DNA of 31,603 nt from NCBI GenBank assembly GCA_900769945.1, contig CAAGIO010000012.1, forward strand, positions 1 through 31,603. The letters are read 5' to 3'. Shown here piece after piece: positions 8,862-16,565 of this stretch. The DNA comes from Bacteroidales bacterium. Lineage in GTDB: Bacteria; Bacteroidota; Bacteroidia; Bacteroidales; F082. The notes under the pieces are model-generated. The model was not told the origin of the DNA, made no database searches, and was given only the letters and a program-made list of their open reading frames with translations. How positions within the stretch are numbered: the stretch's first letter is position 1; every line of letters begins with the position of its first letter. The translations under genes and the position numbers were made by a program.

Positions 8862-8885
8862 ATGTTGTTTCTTGTTGAAAACATT

Positions 8886-8912
8886 GGGAGTGGCTTCTGC
8901 TGCTCCCTTTTT
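8886..8912 (+). terminator. Rho-independent terminator of the DUF2723 gene
   Basis: A 9-bp stem (8886-8894 pairs with 8899-8907, two G-U pairs, loop TTCT) is followed by TTTTT at 8908-8912. It starts 25 bp past the stop codon. Confidence 0.8.
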
Positions 8913-9156
8913 CGTGTTAATGAAATTATTAACTCACGCTGCTGCGTTTTTCGACCGCTTTCCAATGCGATGTGCTAAGAAAAGATGACAATAAGCAACG
9001 AATAAAGCATTAAGACCTCCATTATTGTCTGCTTCTCATTATAGAAAAATGCTCTTTTTGCCACAGAATAATGACCGTGACATTCAACTCTCGCCGCAAG
9101 AAATATCTTTTCCTTCCCGTAAGGTAAGATAAATAAATCTATTGAAAAAGATGATG
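8913..9156. other. Intergenic spacer between convergent DUF2723 and lgt
   Basis: No supported gene is present. It contains an AT-rich inverted repeat, GTTAAT/ATTAAC, near 8916-8933. Near 9109-9140 there is an imperfect hairpin that on the minus strand reads TATCTTACCTT...AAGGAAAAGATA followed by TTTCTT. The latter could be a weak terminator for lgt. A short minus-strand frame that runs through this spacer into lgt has no recognisable features. Confidence 0.4.
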
Positions 9157-10005
9157 TTAGCGTTTTTTGTTGGCAAATTTTCCTTTCAGTCCCATCACCA
9201 TGAACGCTATTCCAGCGATGAGGAATGGGATACTCAGCCATTGTCCCATGTCAAGGGTCATTGAGTTCTCGAAATCGACTTGGGGCTGTTTGATAAATTC
9301 AATCAGTATTCTTGAGCCGAAGACCACGGTGCAGAAGAATCCGAAGAAGAATCCGGGATATTTGTTGATGGTGTCTTTCTTGAAAAAGAGTGTCATCAGG
9401 ACGATAAAGACGATGATGCAGACTAATGCCTCGTAAATTTGTGTCGGGTGGCAGGCGGGAATCATGTCTATCGGTGTGCCGGGAGCCCAGTCGCGGACGA
9501 ATTTGAATCCCCAAGGAAGGGTTGTGGCGTCCCCGTAAATCTCTGAGTTCATGAGGTTTCCTATCCTGATAAACGCGCCGCCAATAGAGACGGGAATCAC
9601 AATCCTGTCAAGAATCCAGAGATATGGCTTCTTCACCTTCCTTGAGTAAATGAAGAGCCCGATGAGGATGCCTATCGCTCCCCCGTGACTTGCGAGGCCG
9701 CCTTCCCAGACGTAAAGGAACTTTATCGGGTCGGAGAAATAATACGATGGCTCATAAAACAGACAATGTCCAAGCCGCGCTCCTATGATGGTGAAAATCA
9801 ACATATACATGAGGAGTTTGTCGAGATAGTCGTCGCTTATGTTTTCTTTCTTAAAGATTTTTTTCATAATCCAGTAGCCGAAAAGGAAGACCAACGCCCA
9901 CAGAAGCCCGTACCAAGCGATAGGGCGGCCGCCTAAGAGTGGGAAGTTCTCAGGAAAGGTGAAGATATATGGGTTGACATTCCAGACGATATAATTTAGT
10001 GCCAT
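9157..10005 (-). CDS. lgt: Prolipoprotein diacylglyceryl transferase
   Basis: Lgt (282 aa) is the inner-membrane enzyme that transfers diacylglycerol from phosphatidylglycerol to the lipobox cysteine of prolipoproteins. It shows seven or so hydrophobic segments. The family motifs are in order: RPIAWYGLLWAL (about 27-38), the ARLGHCLFYEP segment (76-86), EGGLASHGG (101-109, with the His equivalent to the essential His103 of E. coli) and the Lgt signature RIGNLMNSEIYG (147-158). It starts 7 bp after the upstream glycosyltransferase gene, so the two are probably one transcript. Confidence 0.96.
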   Translation of the reverse strand: MALNYIVWNVNPYIFTFPENFPLLGGRPIAWYGLLWALVFLFGYWIMKKIFKKENISDDYLDKLLMYMLIFTIIGARLGHCLFYEPSYYFSDPIKFLYVWEGGLASHGGAIGILIGLFIYSRKVKKPYLWILDRIVIPVSIGGAFIRIGNLMNSEIYGDATTLPWGFKFVRDWAPGTPIDMIPACHPTQIYEALVCIIVFIVLMTLFFKKDTINKYPGFFFGFFCTVVFGSRILIEFIKQPQVDFENSMTLDMGQWLSIPFLIAGIAFMVMGLKGKFANKKR

Positions 10006-10012
10006 GGTATTA

Positions 10013-11107
10013 TTATTTTGTTGTTAACAGTTCATTAAGCCATTTTTCGATGAAGTCGTTGATTTTCTCCTCGTTATCATCAAATTTGTCATGTATCGAT
10101 ATGTCGGGCATGCATACGTTATCTATCTTGAAATCAGACTGTTTGCACCATTTGAAATAACCTTTGTCGCCATGCAGTTTGGCGAGGTATTCTTGTTCAG
10201 TCTGTCCCGGCGTTGGGATGAGGAATGCCGTCCTGTTAAGGCGCACCATATCCATCAGGGAGGAGTATCCGCTTCTGCAAATAATGTTTTCGGAGTCTTG
10301 TATTAGGTGGACGAACAGGCTGTCATCAGCGTTGTTCAGCATCACCACGTTGGCGGGTATGTCTTTCCTTAAGTCTGCTGAATCAGGCATCGCCCTGAGA
10401 ATCACTATGTTGTCCTTGGTGCTTTTGGCCTGCTTCAAGAAGATGTCTTCAAGAATAGTCCTTTGTGGCTCTGGACCGGAAAGAATGAATAGATATTTGG
10501 TGCCTTTTTCGCCTTTGTTGTTTGCTTCGTTGTTGCAAAATCTGCTCAGAAGGCCGATATATGATATTTTCTTGTCTAATTTAAATGGGTGTGACAATAC
10601 TCCCGATAGAGAAGGCTCCTCCTCAGAATCAGGTACCCAGACCTCGTCATATCTCCTTATGTATCTGTTGTTGAATAAGTTGATGATTGGGGTTGCCCAT
10701 TTCCATAAGGAAGGAATCTGGATGTTAAGCTGGTGCGTGATGAAGACTGAGTGGGCCTCTTTGCTCCAGCATCCGAACCTGTTGTCAGAGATGACAATGT
10801 CGATGTTGTGAGTCCTTACGATAGATTTTATTGCCTTGCGGTCGCGGTGAAAATCCATTATTGCCCCCGGAAATGAGGCTAACATCTTGAGGACCTGCGA
10901 GTTCGACCTGCTGTAAATAGGGTTGAATCCGGGTAGCTTTATGAACTCAAGGTTGGGAAAAATATGCTGAAGGTAGGATAATGGTGCCTTGTCAGCGGCA
11001 ATTATCACCTCGCAGCCTTGGCTTGTCAAGGCTCTTATGATTGGGACACAACGTGTTGCATGTCCTAATCCCCAATTTAACGGACAAATGAGTACTCTTT
11101 TTATCAA
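10013..11107 (-). CDS. GT-B fold glycosyltransferase, MurG-like, substrate unknown
   Basis: A 364-aa protein with the two-domain GT-B layout. The N-terminal Rossmann half starts with CPLNWGLGHATRC, a glycine loop (residues 13-19) like that of MurG/GT28 enzymes. The C-terminal half has LFILSGPEPQRT (206-217) and the donor-binding region ICRSGYSSLMDM (276-287) followed by PTPGQTEQEYLA (298-309). No signal peptide or membrane span is seen, so it should act at the cytoplasmic face. The start is a TTG at 11107, because no ATG or GTG sits near the conserved N-terminus. A promoter element ends only 14 nt upstream, giving a very short leader. It is followed at once by lgt. The donor and acceptor cannot be told from sequence. 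Confidence 0.8.
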   Translation of the reverse strand: MIKRVLICPLNWGLGHATRCVPIIRALTSQGCEVIIAADKAPLSYLQHIFPNLEFIKLPGFNPIYSRSNSQVLKMLASFPGAIMDFHRDRKAIKSIVRTHNIDIVISDNRFGCWSKEAHSVFITHQLNIQIPSLWKWATPIINLFNNRYIRRYDEVWVPDSEEEPSLSGVLSHPFKLDKKISYIGLLSRFCNNEANNKGEKGTKYLFILSGPEPQRTILEDIFLKQAKSTKDNIVILRAMPDSADLRKDIPANVVMLNNADDSLFVHLIQDSENIICRSGYSSLMDMVRLNRTAFLIPTPGQTEQEYLAKLHGDKGYFKWCKQSDFKIDNVCMPDISIHDKFDDNEEKINDFIEKWLNELLTTK

Positions 11108-11121
11108 ACGAAAATTTTTTG

Positions 11122-11129
11122 CAAATATA
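11122..11129 (-). promoter_or_regulatory. -7 element for the glycosyltransferase-lgt unit
   Basis: On the minus strand TATATTTG matches TAnnTTTG. The start codon lies 14 nt downstream. I see no clear -33 TTTG at the usual distance. Confidence 0.55.
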
Positions 11130-11263
11130 GTGTTTTTGTTGTGAAGATGATAGATTTATTTGTGAAATTAAATTAATGAATTGATGGGGTGTTCTTGTCC
11201 GAATGTTAATAAAAATTAACGTAATTAATTATAAATCAATGTGATATGTATTGAAAAATATGT

Positions 11264-11271
11264 TATTTTTG
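11264..11271 (+). promoter_or_regulatory. -7 element immediately before dprA
   Basis: TATTTTTG matches TAnnTTTG and ends only 4 nt before the dprA ATG at 11276. The transcription start would fall on or next to the A of the ATG, which suggests a leaderless or nearly leaderless mRNA. No clear -33 element is seen. Confidence 0.5.
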
Positions 11272-11275
11272 CATC

Positions 11276-12373
11276 ATGAACGAACAAAAACTTTATGAGA
11301 TTGCCTTGACATTAGTTCCGGGGGTAGGTGATGTCAACGGGAAGCGGCTGGTGGCGTACTGCGGTGGTGCCGAGGCTGTGTTCCGGGAGACGGAAGCGTT
11401 GCTGGTGAAGGTGCCGGGTATTACGGAACGTGTGGTTGGCAGCATTAAGTCGAAGCATGTATTGCAGAGGGCGGAGGAGGAGCTTCGTTTCGTGGAGAAA
11501 CGGGGCGTTAAGCCTTTGTTTTATCTCGATGCGGGCTATCCGAAAAGACTGCTGCACTGCCACGACGGCCCGTTGATGCTATATTATAAAGGTAATGCCG
11601 ATTTGAATGCAGATAAGGTTGTCGGCGTGGTTGGAACACGCAACATCTCTGATTATGGGAAGGCTATTACAGAGATGATTGTCGATGGGTTGGCAGCTGA
11701 TAACGTCCTGATTCTAAGTGGGTTGGCCTATGGAGTGGATGCCGCTGCACATAGGACGGCGTTAAAATATGGCTTGGATACCGTCGGGGTCCTTGGCCAC
11801 GGTTTGCAGACTATGTACCCTTCGGCAAACAAGCTCTTGGCAGAGAAAATGATACAGAAAGGAGGTGTGTTAACAGAATATATGAGTGGTACAATGCCTG
11901 ACAGGGAGAACTTCCCGAGGCGAAACAGAATAGTGGCAGGAATGTCGGACTGTTTGGTGGTGGTGGAGAGCGGACTGAAAGGAGGCGCCGTCATCACTGC
12001 CGAGTTGGCGAACTCCTACGACAGGGATGTGTTTGCAGTGCCGGGTAGGGTGGGAGACGTCTTTAGCGAGGGATGTAACCATCTGATTAAGACCAATAAA
12101 GCAAGTCTTATCACAAATGTCGATGACCTGAGATTCTATATGAGGTGGGACGTGGATTCTAAAGTCGTCGCCAAACAGATGCGCCTGTTCCGTGACTTTA
12201 GCGATAACGAGAAAAAAATTGTCGATGTCTTCGGCGAAAGAAACATTGTGCATTTAGACGAGATAATTGTAAAGACCGAGCTCCCGCCGGCAAAGATTGC
12301 TTCCGTGCTGCTCTCTCTTGAGTTTGACAGGGTGCTTCAAGCTCTCCCAGGAAAACGTTATCAATTATTATAG
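11276..12373 (+). CDS. dprA: DNA-processing protein DprA (Smf)
   Basis: DprA (365 aa) binds single-stranded DNA taken up during transformation and loads RecA onto it. An N-terminal helix-hairpin-helix/SAM-like region (about 5-60, containing TLVPGVGDVNGKRL) leads into the extended Rossmann fold. Key motifs are GTRNISDYG (120-128), SGLAYGVDAAAH (148-159), FPRRNRI (213-219) and ESGLKGGAVITA (231-242). A winged-helix domain ends the protein (about 312-365). The ATG fits the usual N-terminus of the family. It lies 50 bp upstream of rsgA. No competence uptake genes are in the window, so a role in transformation rather than general DNA metabolism is unproven here. Confidence 0.96.
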   Translation: MNEQKLYEIALTLVPGVGDVNGKRLVAYCGGAEAVFRETEALLVKVPGITERVVGSIKSKHVLQRAEEELRFVEKRGVKPLFYLDAGYPKRLLHCHDGPLMLYYKGNADLNADKVVGVVGTRNISDYGKAITEMIVDGLAADNVLILSGLAYGVDAAAHRTALKYGLDTVGVLGHGLQTMYPSANKLLAEKMIQKGGVLTEYMSGTMPDRENFPRRNRIVAGMSDCLVVVESGLKGGAVITAELANSYDRDVFAVPGRVGDVFSEGCNHLIKTNKASLITNVDDLRFYMRWDVDSKVVAKQMRLFRDFSDNEKKIVDVFGERNIVHLDEIIVKTELPPAKIASVLLSLEFDRVLQALPGKRYQLL

Positions 12374-12393
12374 CGTAATTGAATAATTTTCTG

Positions 12394-12401
12394 TACCTTT
12401 G
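12394..12401 (+). promoter_or_regulatory. -7 element for rsgA
   Basis: TACCTTTG matches TAnnTTTG in the 50-bp gap after dprA. Just downstream, 12402-12409 and 12412-12419 (CAACAAAA/TTTTGTTG) form an inverted repeat in the short leader. It could be a weak dprA terminator or a leader hairpin. Confidence 0.5.
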
Positions 12402-12423
12402 CAACAAAATTTTTTGTTGAGAT

Positions 12424-13332
12424 ATGCCTATAGGTAGAGTGATAAAGTCAACGGGAAGCTGGTATGACGTACAAGATGATGCCGGCACTATTGTTCAATG
12501 CCGTCTGAGAGGTAGGATTAGGTTAGACGGGATACGAACAACTAACCCTGTCGCTGTTGGCGACATGGTGAATTTCGAGAGAGAACAGGATAAGGACACC
12601 TGCGTGATAGACAAGATTCTTCCAAGAAATAACGTTATCGTCAGGAAGTCGGTGAACCTTTCAAAAGAATCACATATCATAGCCGCTAATGTTGACAGGG
12701 CTGTCGTAGTGGCCACCGTGGCTTATCCGAGGACCTCCACAGGCTTTATCGACAGGTTCGCCGTGACCGCAGAGGCTTATCATATCCCCGTCGTCGTGGT
12801 GTTCAACAAGTGCGACTTGTACGATGACGAACAGAACGCATTAGCCGATGAACTGATTGCTATATATCAAAATATTGGCTATCAATCGTTTAAGGTCTCA
12901 GCAAAAACGGGCTATAACTGCGATATGCTTGAGTCAGTGATGAAAGACAAGATTACCATGCTGTCGGGACATTCCGGAGTCGGGAAGTCGGCATTGGTAA
13001 ATAGGCTTGATCCGAACCTAAATCTGCGTGTCGGGGAGATATCTTTTGCCAATGAGAAAGGTAAGCATACTACAACGTATGCACAGATGTTCCATCTTCG
13101 TTTTGGAGGCTATATCATTGATACTCCCGGCATTAAAGAGTTCGCCCTTTACGATATGGAAAAAGACACCCTCGCACAACGCTTCCCTGAAATGCGCGCC
13201 ATGATGCACGACTGCCGCTTTAATAACTGCACTCATCTGCACGAACCTGACTGCGCGGTGAAAAAAGCTGTCGAAAACAATACTATCGCAAGATGGAGGT
13301 ATGAGAACTACTGCAATATGATGAACGACTAA
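12424..13332 (+). CDS. rsgA: Ribosome small-subunit-dependent GTPase RsgA (YjeQ)
   Basis: RsgA (302 aa) is a circularly permuted GTPase that checks late 30S maturation. An N-terminal OB-fold (about 1-75) is followed by the G domain in permuted order: NKCD (128-131, G4), SAKTG (159-163, G5), GHSGVGKS (182-189, G1) and DTPG (233-236, G3). The C-terminal zinc knuckle has Cys264, Cys269, His271 and Cys277. The length is typical. The next gene starts 12 bp after its stop, so the two are probably cotranscribed. Confidence 0.97.
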   Translation: MPIGRVIKSTGSWYDVQDDAGTIVQCRLRGRIRLDGIRTTNPVAVGDMVNFEREQDKDTCVIDKILPRNNVIVRKSVNLSKESHIIAANVDRAVVVATVAYPRTSTGFIDRFAVTAEAYHIPVVVVFNKCDLYDDEQNALADELIAIYQNIGYQSFKVSAKTGYNCDMLESVMKDKITMLSGHSGVGKSALVNRLDPNLNLRVGEISFANEKGKHTTTYAQMFHLRFGGYIIDTPGIKEFALYDMEKDTLAQRFPEMRAMMHDCRFNNCTHLHEPDCAVKKAVENNTIARWRYENYCNMMND

Positions 13333-13344
13333 CTGACAATCATC

Positions 13345-14751
13345 ATGCTACGCCTTCTTAAGAATGCCTGCCTTCTCTCCCTGATGCTCTTGCCACTCTT
13401 GGCTCTATCCCAAAATAATGAAGGCGATTTTTTTGTGATAAAAAATATCAGCCTTGCCGGTAATAATGTCACCAAGCCTTCCACCATCTATAGGGAACTG
13501 CTTGTCAATGTGGGAGATACTATCTTCCCTGATGACGATTCCTTTGAAAAGGTAAGGCAGAGCCGTGAGAACCTTCTGAACACCTCCCTTTTCAACTTCG
13601 TTGACTTCTCTTGGGTTGACGAGGACGACAATGGCAAAGTGCTTGTTGTCGATGTGGTGGAACGCTGGTACCTCTGGCCGTACCCTTACTTGGCATACGC
13701 CGACAGAAATATTTCCTCTTGGCTTGAGGCAAAAGACATCTCGCGCCTAAGCCTTGGCTTCGACCTCGTTTATTCTAATCTGTTCGGGTTGAAACATGAA
13801 CTCGGCCTTACCGTCATAGGAGGCTATAACCAAAAACTCGCCTTCTTGTATGATGTTCCATACCTTACTGATAACCAACGTCTTGGACTGAGCGTCTCGT
13901 CTGGCTACCTGAGAGATAAGGAAATGCCCTTTATGACCGTTGACGATAAGGTGGCTTATTTTAACGGAGAAAGGGACTTTGCTCAAAAGTCGTTCTTCAC
14001 CTCGCTAAAACCTTATTTTAGGTTCGGATACCGAAACAGGCTGTTCCTCGAACTCAATTATTACGACAGGTCGTTCAATGACAGCATCTTATTGATGAAC
14101 AACGACTTCGCAAGCAACTCTGATATCCACTACTTCTCTGTCTCGGCAGTGTTTAAGAACGACTACCGCGACGACCATAACTATCCTCTCAACGGACATT
14201 ATTTGGAGCTTGAACTGACGAAGATAGGAGTCGGAATCTTTGATGATGAACCGGACTTGTTCTATGGCAAACTGACCGCAGACCTGTATTTCCCGATAAG
14301 TGGAAGGTTCTATTGGGCATCGAATGTGACGACGAGGCTCTCAAACACTACCTCAGCTCCTTATTTCTTGTCGCAAGGGCTGGGATACCGGAATGACTAT
14401 GTCCGTACATACGACCTTTATGTCGTTGACGCTCTAAACTTTGCGTTATGTAAGAATAACCTGAAATATGAGATTGTCAAGCCGGTGACAAAGCATCTGC
14501 CATTTATTAAGAATGAGCGGTTTGGCAAGATTCATATAGCCTTATACGCAAACGTTTTCTTCGATTTCGCCTACTCGTGGAATGTCCCGCTCCATGAGGG
14601 CGTGGTGTCAAAGATGGCTAACAGATGGCTCTTCGGGACAGGCGTTGGCATTGATTTCGTGACATATTATGACAAGGTCGTTCGTTTTGAATACGGCTTT
14701 AACGGACTTGGAGAATCAGGGTTCTTTATTCATCTCGTCGCTCCAATTTAA
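13345..14751 (+). CDS. Small Omp85-family outer-membrane protein with one POTRA-like domain
   Basis: A 468-aa protein. Residues 1-22 form a signal peptide ending near LLALSQ. Residues about 30-115 look like a single POTRA domain (IKNISLAGNNVTKPSTIYREL ... VVDVVERWYLWP). The remaining 340 or so residues are rich in alternating aromatic/polar strands, as in a 16-strand beta barrel. The C-terminus ends in a strand like those of outer-membrane proteins (GFFIHLVAPI). Full BamA in this genome is a separate gene (885 aa, 16566-19223), so this is a short paralogue in the BamA/TamA superfamily. Its cargo or role is unknown. It follows rsgA by 12 bp. Confidence 0.75.
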   Translation: MLRLLKNACLLSLMLLPLLALSQNNEGDFFVIKNISLAGNNVTKPSTIYRELLVNVGDTIFPDDDSFEKVRQSRENLLNTSLFNFVDFSWVDEDDNGKVLVVDVVERWYLWPYPYLAYADRNISSWLEAKDISRLSLGFDLVYSNLFGLKHELGLTVIGGYNQKLAFLYDVPYLTDNQRLGLSVSSGYLRDKEMPFMTVDDKVAYFNGERDFAQKSFFTSLKPYFRFGYRNRLFLELNYYDRSFNDSILLMNNDFASNSDIHYFSVSAVFKNDYRDDHNYPLNGHYLELELTKIGVGIFDDEPDLFYGKLTADLYFPISGRFYWASNVTTRLSNTTSAPYFLSQGLGYRNDYVRTYDLYVVDALNFALCKNNLKYEIVKPVTKHLPFIKNERFGKIHIALYANVFFDFAYSWNVPLHEGVVSKMANRWLFGTGVGIDFVTYYDKVVRFEYGFNGLGESGFFIHLVAPI

Positions 14752-14875
14752 TATAAAACAAATAGAATCTGTACAATTTTTTTTCATATTCTGTCGTTAT
14801 TGTGCAGATATCTGAAGTTACCTTTTCGTTACAGTCGTGCCGTTTTCTCGAATTTGAAACGAAATAGGAAATTTT

Positions 14876-14907
14876 TTTGGATTATAATGAAAAAAAATAT
14901 AAATTTG
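14876..14907 (+). promoter_or_regulatory. Strong promoter match for the porG-uppS-bamA-skp operon
   Basis: TTTG at 14876-14879 and TAAATTTG at 14900-14907 are separated by 20 bp, close to the Bacteroidota consensus. The leader to the ATG at 14969 would be about 55 nt. The 217-bp gap before the gene is AT-rich and contains no other supported feature apart from an imperfect inverted repeat (ATCTGTACAA/TTGTGCAGAT, near 14768-14809). Confidence 0.75.
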
Positions 14908-14968
14908 TCGTTTTAATTGTATGATGTATAATCGACTGTCAATCAACTGAAAAAGAATTGGTTATAGA

Positions 14969-15811
14969 ATGAAAAATATAGAAAAACATTTTGCATTAGC
15001 GTTGGTTGTCCTATTAATAGGAGTTTTTTTGCCATCAAAGATGGTGTGTGGTCAGGTAATAGAAGTGGGTCCGTCAGTCGGGTTGTCATATTATATGGGA
15101 GATATAAATCCGAAGATGCCGCTTCGTCAGAGCAGTCTTGGCCTTGGCGCGGTGGTGAGATATTATGGTGGAACACGGTGGGCGTTCCGTCTCTCGTATT
15201 CTTACCTTAACCTTCATGGTGATGACGCTGTCTCAAACTATATGCCTGAGCGCGGACTCGCCTTCAAGACGACAGCACATGATGTGTCAATAGTTGCAGA
15301 ATTTAATTTCTTTGATTATTTCACGGGTAGCAAGAGAAGCTATGTCTCCCCATATATCTTTGGCGGCATCTCAGGGTTCTATTTCAACCCTAAGGCGTTG
15401 GACGGCACGCAGTTGTCAGGCATCATCACCGATGTAGAGGATTATGAGTCGGAGCCAAAAAGCCCGAAATACAGCAACTGGAGCGCGTCTGTACCTTTTG
15501 GTGTGGGAGTGAAGTATAGCGCGGGAAAGAAAGTGGGCCTCGCCCTCGAATGGAGAATGAACCTCACTTTTACCGACTGGATTGACGACTGTCACGCCTA
15601 TTATCCGCAATATAACGGGACGATAGATGATTTACAATATATTGACCCTAACGGCTTAGCAGGAAACGATATGCAATATATTCAAAGAGGTAACAGACAC
15701 GACACCGACTGGTTCGGATACCTGAACTTCTCCATAGTATATAAATTCGTTCTCCCTGGTAATGACGACTGCAATCCGGGCTCGGATAAGAAATACTCTA
15801 AGAACTATTGA
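14969..15811 (+). CDS. porG: PorG-like (DUF6089-type) outer-membrane beta-barrel protein
   Basis: A 280-aa protein with a signal peptide (about 1-28, ending near VCGQ). It is followed by a predicted small beta barrel starting IEVGPSVGLSYYMGDINP, a motif pattern of the DUF6089/PorG family. In Porphyromonas gingivalis PorG is an outer-membrane component of the type IX secretion system, and its gene precedes uppS, bamA and two skp genes, exactly the order seen here. Residues about 40-55 and 110-130 have the aromatic/glycine pattern of barrel strands. The stop is 3 bp before uppS. Identity as PorG rests on this synteny plus the N-terminal pattern. Whether a full type IX system exists in this organism is not visible. 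Confidence 0.75.
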   Translation: MKNIEKHFALALVVLLIGVFLPSKMVCGQVIEVGPSVGLSYYMGDINPKMPLRQSSLGLGAVVRYYGGTRWAFRLSYSYLNLHGDDAVSNYMPERGLAFKTTAHDVSIVAEFNFFDYFTGSKRSYVSPYIFGGISGFYFNPKALDGTQLSGIITDVEDYESEPKSPKYSNWSASVPFGVGVKYSAGKKVGLALEWRMNLTFTDWIDDCHAYYPQYNGTIDDLQYIDPNGLAGNDMQYIQRGNRHDTDWFGYLNFSIVYKFVLPGNDDCNPGSDKKYSKNY

Positions 15812-15814
15812 TTA

Positions 15815-16561
15815 ATGGATACATTAAAGGATAAGATTATTATTGATAGACTGCCAAGGCATATCGCTGTGATAATGGACGGCAACGGCCGTTGGGCGAA
15901 GGAGCAGGGCAAGATGAGGGTTTTCGGCCATCAACATGGGGTGGATGCTGTGCGAAACGTCACCGAGGCATGCGCAGAACTCGGCGTTGAATACCTAACC
16001 CTTTATGCCTTCTCAACAGAAAACTGGAACCGCTCCTCCTTCGAGGTGGACGCTCTGATGTCACTCCTTACCCAGGCTTTGAAAACAGAGGTTAAGACGT
16101 TGAACGATAACAATATCCGTCTTGATGCTGTCGGTGACCTGACACGTCTCCCCAAATTACAGTACAACGCCCTTATGTCGGCAATAGATAATACAAAGGA
16201 TAACACGCGTATGACACTTACCCTCTGCCTCAGCTATTCCGGCAGATGGGAACTGACAGAGACGGTGAAGAAAATCGCCGAGAAAGTGAAGAACGGTGAG
16301 CTTAACCCGGAGGACATCAACGAAAAGATGGTGTGTGATAATCTCGCGACATCTTATATGCCTGACCCAGAACTCCTTATCCGTACAAGCGGGGAAATCA
16401 GAATAAGTAACTTCCTGCTCTGGCAACTCGCATACTCCGAGCTCTATTTTACCAAAAAATATTGGCCTGACTTCTCTAAGGAAGACCTGTATGAGGCAAT
16501 AATCGATTACCAAAGCCGAGAACGCCGCTTCGGTAAGACAAGTGAACAACTAAAAAAATAG
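15815..16561 (+). CDS. uppS: Isoprenyl transferase (undecaprenyl diphosphate synthase)
   Basis: UppS (248 aa) extends farnesyl diphosphate with isopentenyl units to the C55 lipid carrier used for peptidoglycan and polysaccharide export. HIAVIMDGNGRWA (16-28) contains the catalytic Asp22. AFSTENW follows near residue 66, SYSGRWE lies in the middle region, and RTSGEIRISNFLLWQ is the C-terminal diphosphate-binding signature with the Glu that holds magnesium. The length is typical. It is flanked by porG (3 bp gap) and bamA (4 bp gap), so it is tightly cotranscribed. Confidence 0.97.
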   Translation: MDTLKDKIIIDRLPRHIAVIMDGNGRWAKEQGKMRVFGHQHGVDAVRNVTEACAELGVEYLTLYAFSTENWNRSSFEVDALMSLLTQALKTEVKTLNDNNIRLDAVGDLTRLPKLQYNALMSAIDNTKDNTRMTLTLCLSYSGRWELTETVKKIAEKVKNGELNPEDINEKMVCDNLATSYMPDPELLIRTSGEIRISNFLLWQLAYSELYFTKKYWPDFSKEDLYEAIIDYQSRERRFGKTSEQLKK

Positions 16562-16565
16562 TGTG

